This document shows positions 57,279-64,000 of a stretch of DNA of 64,000 nucleotides, piece after piece (position 1 is the stretch's first letter; each line of letters opens with the position of its first letter). The notes below the pieces were generated by a model that was not told where the DNA came from, made no database searches, and worked only from the letters and a program-made list of their open reading frames with translations. The translations under genes and the position numbers were made by a program. The DNA is from DASUPK01 sp963795665 (GTDB taxonomy: Bacteria > Actinomycetota > Thermoleophilia > Solirubrobacterales > 70-9): the NCBI GenBank assembly GCA_963795665.1, contig CAWCIP010000014.1:434001-498000 (forward strand), written 5' to 3'.

Positions 57279-58262
57279 TCAGCCGCAGAGCGTGACCGCA
57301 CTGAGCGCCACCGGCGTGCCGCTGCCAACCTTGATTGCGTTGGCATGCCACTCGACGGGACTGCTCCGCAGAAATGTCGGAATCAGGTATTGCGACGGCG
57401 TCAGACCCTGCTCCGAGAAGCCGCCCACACCTGGGACGAACTCACCGAATGGCACGACCTTGGGGTGGTCGGCGGGCACCCGCTTGCCGGGGCAGCTGCT
57501 TATGAAGTAGGTGTGAGCCTCCCAGTTGGCAAGCGTTGCCACGCTGAGGTCCGAGGGGATCGAGAGGAGCAATCGTGCCGCCCGCTTCCGCTTCGCGCAG
57601 TAGACGTAGCTGGTCAGGCGACTCGCCCGGTTCGAGACCACCTCGGCCTGCCAGCCCTTCCTCCCGCTGGGAATGGAGCCGACCACTGTGTTGGCGGCCC
57701 CGGTGGAGGTGAGGGGCGGCGGGGTAGAGAATCCGCCAGCCACCGTCTTGCCCGCGGGGCATGTCGCCACCGCCGCCGGGCCGACCCGGGGCGTCCCAGG
57801 GGTGACCACGGTCGAGCTGGCGCTTCGCGTCTTCGGCACCCGGCGCTGGCAGTTCACGTAGGACTCGAGGGTGATCACGCCCCAGAGGCTCTGGGCCGAG
57901 GTCCGCCAAGAGCGCTGCCCGATCTTTCGCGACTCGTAGACGACCCCGCTGCCGGTGGGCTCGCGAACGACGAAACCACCTGGGACTACGACTGCCTGCC
58001 CCACGCTCATGTTGAAGCCGCCGCTGACCGCCCGCCATGGCCCCTGGCTTCGGCCCGTCGCCCAACGCCTCTCCTTCGGACACGAGGGCGTGGCGGTTGC
58101 GATCGCCCCGGCGGTATCGGCCGAGGTGACGACCTTCACCAGCACCGGCTTGCCCAGGTGCGGCTTGGCGTCAGCCGCTCCCGGCGCCAGCAGTGCGAGC
58201 GCAACTATCGAGCCGCAAGCGGCGATTGGTAGGCGTTCATGCTTCCTTCGTGGCTTTAACAC
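57279..58262 (-). CDS. Secreted protein with three Cys-Pro repeats, unknown function
   Basis: A 327-residue protein with a signal peptide (AACGSIVALALLAPGAADA). The mature part is three related units of about 75-90 residues, each opening with a CP motif (C61, C168, C257), usually running into a GGF pattern (AVSGGFNMS, TVAGGFSTP, GVGGFSEQG), and closing with a cysteine (C138, C222, C326), so one disulfide per repeat is likely. Similar repeats occur in actinobacterial exported proteins of unknown role. The start is GTG at 58262. It diverges from the DtxR gene. Confidence 0.8.
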   Translation of the reverse strand: MLKPRRKHERLPIAACGSIVALALLAPGAADAKPHLGKPVLVKVVTSADTAGAIATATPSCPKERRWATGRSQGPWRAVSGGFNMSVGQAVVVPGGFVVREPTGSGVVYESRKIGQRSWRTSAQSLWGVITLESYVNCQRRVPKTRSASSTVVTPGTPRVGPAAVATCPAGKTVAGGFSTPPPLTSTGAANTVVGSIPSGRKGWQAEVVSNRASRLTSYVYCAKRKRAARLLLSIPSDLSVATLANWEAHTYFISSCPGKRVPADHPKVVPFGEFVPGVGGFSEQGLTPSQYLIPTFLRSSPVEWHANAIKVGSGTPVALSAVTLCG

Positions 58263-58300
58263 GGAACTCGCCTACTAGGAGCGTGACAGGCGAGGTTCAT

Positions 58301-58331
58301 GCCGACCTCAGTGGTTCCCACGGAGGTCGGC
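58301..58331. repeat. 31-bp interrupted palindrome upstream of the DtxR-type regulator
   Basis: Arms GCCGACCTC (58301-58309) and GAGGTCGGC (58323-58331) are perfect complements, and an inner GTGG/CCAC pair continues the stem after one mismatch. The perfect 8-bp palindrome GGCTAGCC overlaps its right end (58329-58336). Position between two divergent starts favours an operator or a structured leader of the secreted-protein gene. Confidence 0.5.
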
Positions 58332-58363
58332 TAGCCCAACGAGAAGCGATGGGGGGTGCCCGC

Positions 58364-58369
58364 TAGGCT
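58364..58369 (+). promoter_or_regulatory. Putative -10 box (TAGGCT) of the DtxR-type gene
   Basis: TAGGCT, six bases, ATG at 58376, with no ribosome-binding site: the leaderless arrangement seen elsewhere in the window. Confidence 0.5.
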
Positions 58370-58375
58370 CCGGGC

Positions 58376-59083
58376 ATGGCGCAGGCGACCGTCGCGGAGG
58401 AGGAGTACCTGCAGACGATGTTCTGGCTGGAGGAGGCCGGGCTGCAGATCAACGGCGCGAACATCGCTCGCGCGATGCAGCTCTCGCCGCCCACCGTCCA
58501 CGAGATGATCGGGCGGCTCGAGGGCGACGGCTACGTCGAGCGCGCCGACGACAAGTCGCTCACCTTCACCGAGCGGGGCCGCGGCGAGGCGCAGGCAATC
58601 GTCAGGCGCCACCGCCTGATCGAGCGATTCCTCACGGACGTGCTCGGGATCCCCTGGGACGAGGTCCACGAAGAGGCCGAGCGCCTCGAGCACGCAATGT
58701 CCCCGGTCCTGGAGGAGAGGATGCTCGCCGCGATCGGAGACGCGAAGACCTGCCCACACGGACATCCGATCGTCGAGGGAGCGCGCGAGCAGGGTGTTCT
58801 GCTTGCAGACGTCGAGCCCGGCGCCGAGGTCCGGATCCTGCGCTTCGAGAACGAGGCCGAGGAGATCCTTCATTACCTGAAGGGGACCGGGATCCATCCC
58901 GGCCTGGAGGGGAAGATCGAGAGCTCGGACGCGGACGAGATCGTCGTTGGCTCCGACGACGGGCAGCACCCGGTGTCCAAGAGCGTCGCCGAGACCGTTT
59001 CCGTGCGGGCCGATCCCGCCCCGGAGCCACGCCCACCGCTGCCCGAGCAGCTGGTGATCAGCTCCGATCGCTACGGCCGCTGA
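58376..59083 (+). CDS. DtxR/MntR-family metal-dependent regulator
   Basis: A 235-residue regulator. The N-terminal winged helix (EEEYLQTMFWLEEAGLQINGANIARAMQLSPPTVHEMIGRLEGDGYV) is followed by the metal-binding/dimerisation domain (RRHRLIERFLTDVLGIPWDEVHEEAERLEHAMS) with the characteristic His/Glu residues, then a CPHGHPI motif and a FeoA-like SH3 domain (about 145-195). A Pro-rich C-terminal tail of about 35 residues is extra. Fe2+ or Mn2+ is the probable co-repressor (family knowledge). ATG at 58376 follows TAGGCT by six bases. Confidence 0.92.
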   Translation: MAQATVAEEEYLQTMFWLEEAGLQINGANIARAMQLSPPTVHEMIGRLEGDGYVERADDKSLTFTERGRGEAQAIVRRHRLIERFLTDVLGIPWDEVHEEAERLEHAMSPVLEERMLAAIGDAKTCPHGHPIVEGAREQGVLLADVEPGAEVRILRFENEAEEILHYLKGTGIHPGLEGKIESSDADEIVVGSDDGQHPVSKSVAETVSVRADPAPEPRPPLPEQLVISSDRYGR

Positions 59084-59166
59084 TCTTTACCGGTCGTTAG
59101 CTCCAGCTTCAGGTTCGAGGACCAGACTTCTTGCTACTCGACAACACGGGGGAAAGAGAGACTGAG

Positions 59167-59346
59167 ATGGAATCGAGCACCCGGACATTGATCACGGACC
59201 GGAACCTCGCAGAGCGAAGGCTGGTCTCGATCGCCAGGGCCATCGAGGCCCACCGGAACGAGCAGCGCCGCAAGCCCTACCCGACCCGCGCCGAGGACCT
59301 GAACCTCTACCAGCGCGCCCGGGAGATCCTCGGGGACCGGGTCTAG
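59167..59346 (+). CDS. Small basic/acidic protein of unknown function
   Basis: A 59-residue, hydrophilic, mostly helical protein with the motif AERRLVSIARAIEAHRNEQRRKPYPTRAEDLNLYQRAREIL. No cysteine, membrane segment or known fold. The frame also opens at 59131, but ATG at 59167 follows a GGGGGAAAGAGAG site. It ends four bases into the convergent aminotransferase gene. Real coding character is suggested by the regular amphipathic pattern; the function is not recognised. Confidence 0.6.
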   Translation: MESSTRTLITDRNLAERRLVSIARAIEAHRNEQRRKPYPTRAEDLNLYQRAREILGDRV

Positions 59347-60455
59347 GCCGCCTTCGCGCTGGAGCCGCTTTCGCGCAGGCGCTCCAGGGCCCGGGCGAGT
59401 CGCTGGACACCCTCGGCGACCTCGTCGGCCGGCACCGGCGCGAACGAGAGCCGCAGGCTGGAGGAGCCGCCCTTCATCATGAAGTCGGGTCCCGCGACGA
59501 AGGTGACGCCCTCCTCCTTGGCCTCGACTAGGAGCGCCTCGGTGTCGACGTCGTCCTTCAGGTCCAGCCAGAGAAAGTAGCCGCCCGCCGGCACCACGAA
59601 CTCCGCCTCCGGGATGTGCTCGTGGAGCGCCTCGACCAGAGCGTCGCGCCGCTCGCGGAGCGCCGCGTTCACGACCGTGATGTTCTCCTCCAGCCCGCCG
59701 GAGCGGCAGAGCTCGAAGACGATCGACTCGGCGAGCATGTTCGGCGAGATGTAGGTCTCGTTCGCCCGCTTGGCGAGGGTCGCGATCTGATCCGCCGGGC
59801 CGACCAGATACCCGACCCGAACTCCCGGGCTGACCGACTTCGAGAACGAGGATGCGTGGATCACACGGTCGGCGGTGTCCATGTCCAGCATCGTCTCGCC
59901 GCGTGACTCGTCGAAGCTGATCAGGCGGTAGGGGTCGTCCTCGAAGAGGATGAAGCCGTTGTCGGCCGCGAGCTTGACCAGCGCGCTCCGCTTTTCGAGT
60001 GAGAGGGTGCAGCCGGCCGGGTTGTGGAAGTTGGGGATCACGTGGGCGAGCTTCACCTCCCCGTCCGCGCAGGCGGATTCGATCGCCGCCGGATCGACGC
60101 CATCGCCCTCGAGCGGAGCGCCCACCAGGTCGGCGCCGGCCTGCTTCAGGAGGAGCAGGGTGCGGTCGTAGGTGGGTTGCTCGATGACGACGCGATCTCC
60201 CTCGGAGATCAGGTGACGAAAGAGAAGGGCGGCGCCCTCCATCGAGCCGTTGGTGACCATCACCTGCTCGGGCTGCACACCGTGCAGCTCCGCGATCCAC
60301 TCGCAGAGCCCCAGGTGGCCGCGCCCGGTGCCGTAGCTGAGCGCCTTCTCCCAGTCCGATTCCAGAGCATGCGCGGCAGCCTCACGCACTGCGTCGTGGG
60401 GGAGGATGTCGGCGCTGGGCGCACCCCGCGCGAAGCTGATCGTCCTTTCGGCCAC
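59343..60455 (-). CDS. PLP-dependent aminotransferase (class I/II, aminoadipate-aminotransferase-like)
   Basis: A 370-residue fold-type I enzyme. Family features are SYGTGRGHLGLCEWIAE, VTNGSMEGAALLFRHLISEGDRVVIEQPTYDR, the HVIPNFHNPAGCTLS motif (Asn-Pro-x-Gly), the FEDDPYRLISFD Asp that holds the pyridine nitrogen, and the Schiff-base Lys in SSFSKSVSPGVRVGYLVG. This pattern is shared with LysN/KAT II and with the catalytic half of MocR regulators, but no DNA-binding domain is present here. The frame is open 59 codons further upstream, but that part is poor coding sequence and overlaps the divergent gene; GTG at 60455, with TATACT (60466-60471) ten bases before, is preferred. Confidence 0.9.
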   Translation of the reverse strand: MAERTISFARGAPSADILPHDAVREAAAHALESDWEKALSYGTGRGHLGLCEWIAELHGVQPEQVMVTNGSMEGAALLFRHLISEGDRVVIEQPTYDRTLLLLKQAGADLVGAPLEGDGVDPAAIESACADGEVKLAHVIPNFHNPAGCTLSLEKRSALVKLAADNGFILFEDDPYRLISFDESRGETMLDMDTADRVIHASSFSKSVSPGVRVGYLVGPADQIATLAKRANETYISPNMLAESIVFELCRSGGLEENITVVNAALRERRDALVEALHEHIPEAEFVVPAGGYFLWLDLKDDVDTEALLVEAKEEGVTFVAGPDFMMKGGSSSLRLSFAPVPADEVAEGVQRLARALERLRESGSSAKAA

Positions 60456-60594
60456 TGGCGCTTCGAGTATACGAACGGTGCCATAATCGCCGGCGCGGGG
60501 GATGAAGGCCGCTGATCGGGCAAGAAGCCCTCCCGGCCGGCATGGATGCCATTTCGGGCGCCGATGGAATTTGCAGCGGCCGATGCGTTGGCAA

Positions 60595-60600
60595 TACTGT
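60595..60600 (+). promoter_or_regulatory. Putative -10 box (TACTGT) of the NTF2-like gene
   Basis: TTGCAG at 60571-60576, 18 bases, TACTGT, six bases, ATG at 60607. No ribosome-binding site intervenes. Confidence 0.5.
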
Positions 60601-60606
60601 TGCCCG

Positions 60607-61179
60607 ATGCCCGCATCGCTCGAGTTGGTCAAGATCGCGCTGCAGGCCTACGGCAATGGGGACTGCGAGATCGCGCTGGGGCTTGCCGCCCCGCTGATTC
60701 GCTGGGACGAGCGGGCCTCGCGGACCGACGGCGACCTGATCTGGGGCCACGACGAGGTGCAGCGCGCGATGCGCCGCTACCTCGACGGCTGGGAGCAGTA
60801 CCGGTTCGAGCTCGAGGACATCGCCGAGGTCGGGCCCGGCAAGGTAGTCGGCATCTGCCGCGAGCGGGGAAAGCCCAAGGAGGGCACCGCGATCGATCGC
60901 CGCTTCGGCGGCCTCTGGGTCGTCGAGGACTCGAAGATCGTCTCGTGGGCGACCTACCTGACCCCCAAGGAGGCCGTGCGCGCCGCCAAGGAGCTGCTCG
61001 GCGGCAGCCTGGATCAGGCTCAGGTCAAGCGGACGACCGGCCCCGAGGCCGCGCCGCAGCCACAGCAGGTTCCGCCCGAGGCTCCGCGCAAGAGGGCGCT
61101 GACGAAGAGCGAGGAGCAGAAGCGGGCCGCCAGGGCTCGGGCGAAGCTCCGCCGCCGCGCCTCGCAGCAGACCGCTTAG
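60607..61179 (+). CDS. NTF2/SnoaL-like protein with basic C-terminal tail
   Basis: A 190-residue protein. Residues 1-130 have the SnoaL/NTF2-like pattern (LVKIALQAYGNGDCEIALGLAAPLIRWDERAS; IWGHDEVQRAMRRYLDGWEQYRFELEDIAEVG; FGGLWVVEDSKIVSWATYLTPKEAVRAA). The last ~45 residues are Pro-rich and then strongly basic (KRALTKSEEQKRAARARAKLRRRASQQ), suggesting a nucleic-acid or membrane-surface contact. ATG at 60607 is six bases from TACTGT. It is divergent from the aminotransferase and ends three bases before the convergent sucD. No substrate is evident. Confidence 0.8.
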   Translation: MPASLELVKIALQAYGNGDCEIALGLAAPLIRWDERASRTDGDLIWGHDEVQRAMRRYLDGWEQYRFELEDIAEVGPGKVVGICRERGKPKEGTAIDRRFGGLWVVEDSKIVSWATYLTPKEAVRAAKELLGGSLDQAQVKRTTGPEAAPQPQQVPPEAPRKRALTKSEEQKRAARARAKLRRRASQQTA

Positions 61180-61182
61180 CCG

Positions 61183-62061
61183 CTAGGCCTTAGCGCCGAT
61201 CGTCTCGGCGGCGAGTTGCGCGGTCTCGGTCGGGCTCTTCCCCACGCGGATGCCCTGGGCCTCCAGGGCCTGCTTCTTCGCCTCGGCGGTCCCGGAGGAT
61301 CCCGAGATGATCGCCCCGGCATGGCCCATCTGCTTGCCGGGAGGGGCCGTGAAGCCCGCGATGTAGGCGACCACCGGCTTGGAGATCCGCTCGGCGATGA
61401 ACTCGGCGGCGCGCTCCTCGGCGTCGCCGCCGATCTCGCCCACCATCACGATCAGCTCCGTCTCGTCGTCCTCCTCGAACAGTGTGAGGATGTCGATGAA
61501 GTCCGAGCCGACGATCGGGTCGCCCCCGATGCCGACGATCGTGGAGTTGCCGAGGCCGGCCTGCTTCAGCTCGTTGCCGATCTGGTAGGTCAGCGTCCCG
61601 GACTTGGAGACCACGCCGATCGCCCCCTGCTCGAAGAACTGCGCGGGGATGATCCCGACGTTCGACTTGCCGGGGCTGAGCACGCCGGGGCAGTTCGGGC
61701 CGATCAGGCGAACGCCCGCGTCGCGCGCCTTCCAGTAGGTGGCGAGCATGTCGTGGACCGGGATGTGCTCGGTGATCGCGATCACCGTCCCGACGCCGGC
61801 GTCGATCGCCTCGTTGATCGATGCGGCGGCGAAGCGGGCGGGGACGAAGATCATCGACGTGTTCGCGCCGCGCTCGTCGACGGCCTCCTTGATCGTGTCG
61901 AAGACGGGGATGCCCTCGACGTCCTGGCCGCCCTTCTTCGGGGTGACGCCGGCGACGACGTCGGTGCCGTAGTCGCGGTTGCGGAGCCCGTGGAAGGTCC
62001 CCTCGCGGCCGGTCAGGCCGGAGATGACGAGCTTCGTCTCGTTGCCGACGATGATCGACAC
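61183..62061 (-). CDS. sucD: Succinyl-CoA synthetase alpha subunit
   Basis: The alpha chain (292 residues) of the TCA-cycle enzyme that couples succinyl-CoA cleavage to NDP phosphorylation. The CoA-binding Rossmann fold (LVISGLTGREGTFHGLRNRDYGTDVVAGVTPKKGG), RLIGPNCPGVLSPG and the phosphohistidine H247 in GKQMGHAGAIISG are intact. ATG at 62061 lies four bases after the sucC stop, so the subunits are made from one message. The length is typical. Confidence 0.98.
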   Translation of the reverse strand: MSIIVGNETKLVISGLTGREGTFHGLRNRDYGTDVVAGVTPKKGGQDVEGIPVFDTIKEAVDERGANTSMIFVPARFAAASINEAIDAGVGTVIAITEHIPVHDMLATYWKARDAGVRLIGPNCPGVLSPGKSNVGIIPAQFFEQGAIGVVSKSGTLTYQIGNELKQAGLGNSTIVGIGGDPIVGSDFIDILTLFEEDDETELIVMVGEIGGDAEERAAEFIAERISKPVVAYIAGFTAPPGKQMGHAGAIISGSSGTAEAKKQALEAQGIRVGKSPTETAQLAAETIGAKA

Positions 62062-62065
62062 GGCT

Positions 62066-63250
62066 CTAGGCCTCCGCTTTCGCGAGCTCGACGACCTTCT
62101 CCGCGGCGCCGATCATCGTCTTCTCCACGTGGAGGTTCGGAAGGTCGGCGTCGGCCAGCAGGCCGAGCCCTTCCTCGGAGTTGGTCCCGTCGAGGCGGAC
62201 GACCAGCGGCACGCCGATCTCGATCTGTTGCGAGGCCTCGATGATGCCCTTGGCGATCTCGTCGCAGCGGGTGATGCCGCCGAAGATGTTGAAGAGGATC
62301 GCGACGACCTTCGGGTCCGAGGTGATCACGGTGAGGGCGTCGATGATCGCCTCCGCCTTGGAGCCGCCGCCGGCGTCCAGGAAGTTGGCGGGGGAGCCGC
62401 CGGCCTGTGCGACGACGTCGAGGGTGGACATGCAGAGCCCGGCGCCGTTGCCGAGGATCCCGATGTCCCCATCGAGCTTCACGTAGGTGAGGCCCTTCTC
62501 CTTGGCCATTCGCTCCTGCTCGTCCTCGATGAAGCTCTCCTCGAGGTCGGCCAGGTCCTCGTGGCGGTAGAGCGCGGAGTTGTCGATTGTCACCTTCGAG
62601 TCGAGCGCAACCACCTCGCGGTCCTTGGTCACGACCATCGGGTTGACCTCGATCAGGGTCGCGTCGCTCTCGTTGAAGGCGTTGTAGAGCTGCACCATCA
62701 TCGCGGCGGTCTTCTCGCGCGCTTCGTCGGCCACACCGGCGTCCGACGCCAGTGCAGAGGCCTGGGCGTCCCCGAAGCCCTCATTCGGCTCGACATGGCG
62801 GCGAACAAGCGCGTCCGGGTCCTTCTCGGCGATCTCCTCGACGTTCATGCCGCCCATGGTCGAGAGCATGGCCAGCAGCTTCTTGGCGGAGCGGTCGAGG
62901 ATGATCGAGGCGTAGTACTCGGCGTCGATCTGGGAGGCGCCCTCGACCCAGACCTGATGAACCGTGAACGGGCCCTCGCCGCGGGGGCCGCGGATGTCCA
63001 TCCCCAGGATGGCGTTGGCGTGTTCCTCGGCCTCTGCGCGGTTCTCGGCGAGCTTGATCCCGCCCGCCTTGCCGCGCCCGCCGATCTGGACCTGCGCCTT
63101 GATCACGCACGGGTAGCCGATCTCCTCGGCGGCCTCAACGGCCGCCTCCACCGTGTCGGCCACCCTTCCATCGGGTACGGGCACCCCGTGGCGGGCGAAG
63201 AGCTGCTTTCCCTGATACTCGAGCAGATCCAAGGCCGCGAGAGGGTACAC
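62066..63250 (-). CDS. sucC: Succinyl-CoA synthetase beta subunit
   Basis: The beta chain, an ATP-grasp subunit of 394 residues that partners SucD. Family features include the N-terminal LLEYQGKQLFARHGVPVPDG, YPCVIKAQVQIGGRGKAGGIKLA, MVVTKDREVVALDSKVTIDNSALYRH, and IFGGITRCDEIAKGI. The start is GTG at 63250 as drawn; TTG at 63232, which would give MDLLEYQ, fits the family N-terminus better. It leads the sucC-sucD operon and diverges from the HAD gene. Confidence 0.97.
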   Translation of the reverse strand: MYPLAALDLLEYQGKQLFARHGVPVPDGRVADTVEAAVEAAEEIGYPCVIKAQVQIGGRGKAGGIKLAENRAEAEEHANAILGMDIRGPRGEGPFTVHQVWVEGASQIDAEYYASIILDRSAKKLLAMLSTMGGMNVEEIAEKDPDALVRRHVEPNEGFGDAQASALASDAGVADEAREKTAAMMVQLYNAFNESDATLIEVNPMVVTKDREVVALDSKVTIDNSALYRHEDLADLEESFIEDEQERMAKEKGLTYVKLDGDIGILGNGAGLCMSTLDVVAQAGGSPANFLDAGGGSKAEAIIDALTVITSDPKVVAILFNIFGGITRCDEIAKGIIEASQQIEIGVPLVVRLDGTNSEEGLGLLADADLPNLHVEKTMIGAAEKVVELAKAEA

Positions 63251-63323
63251 GAGGGCCGATCGGGCGCGCTGAGGGGGTCAGCCTCGCCCGAAGAATGCAA
63301 ATTGCAATACTCCCGCGGCTCTC

Positions 63324-64000
63324 ATGGCCCTTCCAAAGCTGAAAGACATCGAATGGGTGACGACGGATTGCTACGGCACCCTGATCGACTGGGAGAAGGG
63401 CATCGCCGACGCCTTCAAGAAGGAGGCCGACCGCGATGGCCTCACGATCGACACGGGGGCGTTCCTGGAGAGCTTCTTCGAGAAGCAGGCGCAGATCATG
63501 TCCGGCTCCTACGAGCTCTACGCGGAGGTGCTCCGCAGGGCCGCGGTTCAGGCCGCCGAGGAGATCGACTGGACGATCGAGCCCTCCCGCGCGCAGTTCC
63601 TTCCCGACAGCGTGGCCTCCTGGCCCCCTTTTCGCGAGGCAAACGCCGCGATGGACCGGCTCAAGGAGCGGTACCAGATCGGGATCATCTCGAACGTCGA
63701 CGACAAGCTGCTCGGGATCTCGCGCCGTCATCTCCGCACCGAGCTCGACCTGGTCGTCACCGCTCAGCAGGTACGCAGCTACAAGCCCGACCCGACCCAT
63801 CTGCGCGAGTGCGCACGGCGAATCGGCGGCAAGAAGGGCTGGGTCCACATCGCCGCCGGCTACGAGTCGGACGTCGGCCCCGCTCTGAAGCTCAACGTGC
63901 CGGTGATCTGGGTGAATCGCAACGGTGAGAAGCTCGATGGGCGCAAGGCCCCGGACGCGACGGTCAAGAACCTCCGCGAGGCCGCTGCGAAGCTCGGCGC
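63324..64000 (+). CDS. HAD-family hydrolase (haloacid dehalogenase type II-like), cut by window end
   Basis: The first ~225 codons of a HAD-superfamily hydrolase; the frame is still open at the last base. The nucleophile motif is TTDCYGTLIDW (D15), motif II GIISNVDDKLLG, motif III Lys in VRSYKPDPTHL, and the acidic motif HIAAGYESDVGPALKLNVPVIWVNR. The DxYGT form and the cap position match the 2-haloacid dehalogenase/phosphonatase group, although many members are phosphatases. Three-prime partial. ATG at 63324 has AATACT 12 bases before. Confidence 0.9.
   Translation, partial: MALPKLKDIEWVTTDCYGTLIDWEKGIADAFKKEADRDGLTIDTGAFLESFFEKQAQIMSGSYELYAEVLRRAAVQAAEEIDWTIEPSRAQFLPDSVASWPPFREANAAMDRLKERYQIGIISNVDDKLLGISRRHLRTELDLVVTAQQVRSYKPDPTHLRECARRIGGKKGWVHIAAGYESDVGPALKLNVPVIWVNRNGEKLDGRKAPDATVKNLREAAAKLG

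Noticed and set aside
61979..63928. 649-codon plus-strand frame opposite sucC and into the HAD gene
   Set aside because: Shadow of sucC, and out of frame with the real HAD gene starting at 63324.

Overview
The window is one continuous, GC-rich (roughly two-thirds G+C), densely packed bacterial chromosome segment. It has short intergenic gaps and many 1-4 nt start/stop overlaps, with no gene-free stretch above 300 bases, and I see no insertion sequence, phage, integron or CRISPR. The gene content points to an Actinomycetota chromosome, most likely a soil Thermoleophilia/Solirubrobacterales relative. Supporting signs are a fused PafBC-type WYL regulator, an lhr-nei2 pair as in mycobacteria, an SftH/MrfA-type helicase, groES-groEL under a CIRCE operator, a seven-iron ferredoxin, and many apparently leaderless genes with a TANNNT box 6-8 nt before the start codon. 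The taxonomic placement is inference; no database was searched.

Layout. 1-6.2 kb: ferredoxin, an NAD(P)-binding protein, groES-groEL with CIRCE and a strong terminator, an SRPBCC protein, an ASCH protein, protein-isoaspartate methyltransferase and a Crp-type regulator. 6.3-10 kb: a two-gene signalling operon of a FIST sensor and a GAF/GGDEF/HD-GYP protein predicted both to make and to degrade c-di-GMP. 10-15.3 kb: the lhr-nei2 DNA-repair pair. 15.4-21.4 kb: an MMPL exporter, a translationally coupled rmlA-rmlD-rmlB nucleotide-sugar operon without rmlC, and an RTX-like secreted protein. 21.5-25.1 kb: MBL hydrolase, penicillin-acylase-like enzyme and PNPOx-fold protein. 25.2-27.3 kb: an ArsR-controlled operon (arsR, AHSA1, SMP-30 lactonase, VOC) with an operator between its -35 and -10 boxes. 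27.3-36.6 kb: PafBC, a lipoprotein, a His-rich small protein, a YhaM-like nuclease, CDP-alcohol phosphatidyltransferase, LtrA (probable AUC start), a secreted aegerolysin-like protein, endonuclease IV, DoxX, and an ECF sigma/anti-sigma pair.

36.6-50.4 kb is an accessory-looking block of exported hydrolases and their regulators: a second penicillin-acylase-like enzyme, an M28-like peptidase, an Ag85/esterase-D-type esterase, a TetR regulator with a clear operator, an exported GH94-like protein, a polytopic membrane protein, an alpha/beta hydrolase facing a MarR regulator, tRNA-Phe and a short exported GH15-like protein. 50.4-64 kb returns to housekeeping: folP-like, SftH helicase and LOG-family genes; a HAD phosphatase with SRPBCC and SnoaL proteins; ClpP; a second AHSA1-ArsR module; a secreted three-repeat protein; a DtxR regulator; a PLP aminotransferase; sucCD; and a HAD dehalogenase cut by the window end.

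Themes: repair and damage response (Lhr-Nei2, Nfo, SftH, PafBC); protein quality control (GroESL, ClpP, PIMT); small ligand-binding folds paired with local one-component regulators; and an exported hydrolase block with dedicated TetR and MarR switches. The points most worth checking are the Ala-for-Pro change at the catalytic N-terminus of Nei2, two genes that appear to start at AUC, the leaderless-promoter pattern, and the exported GH94-like protein.
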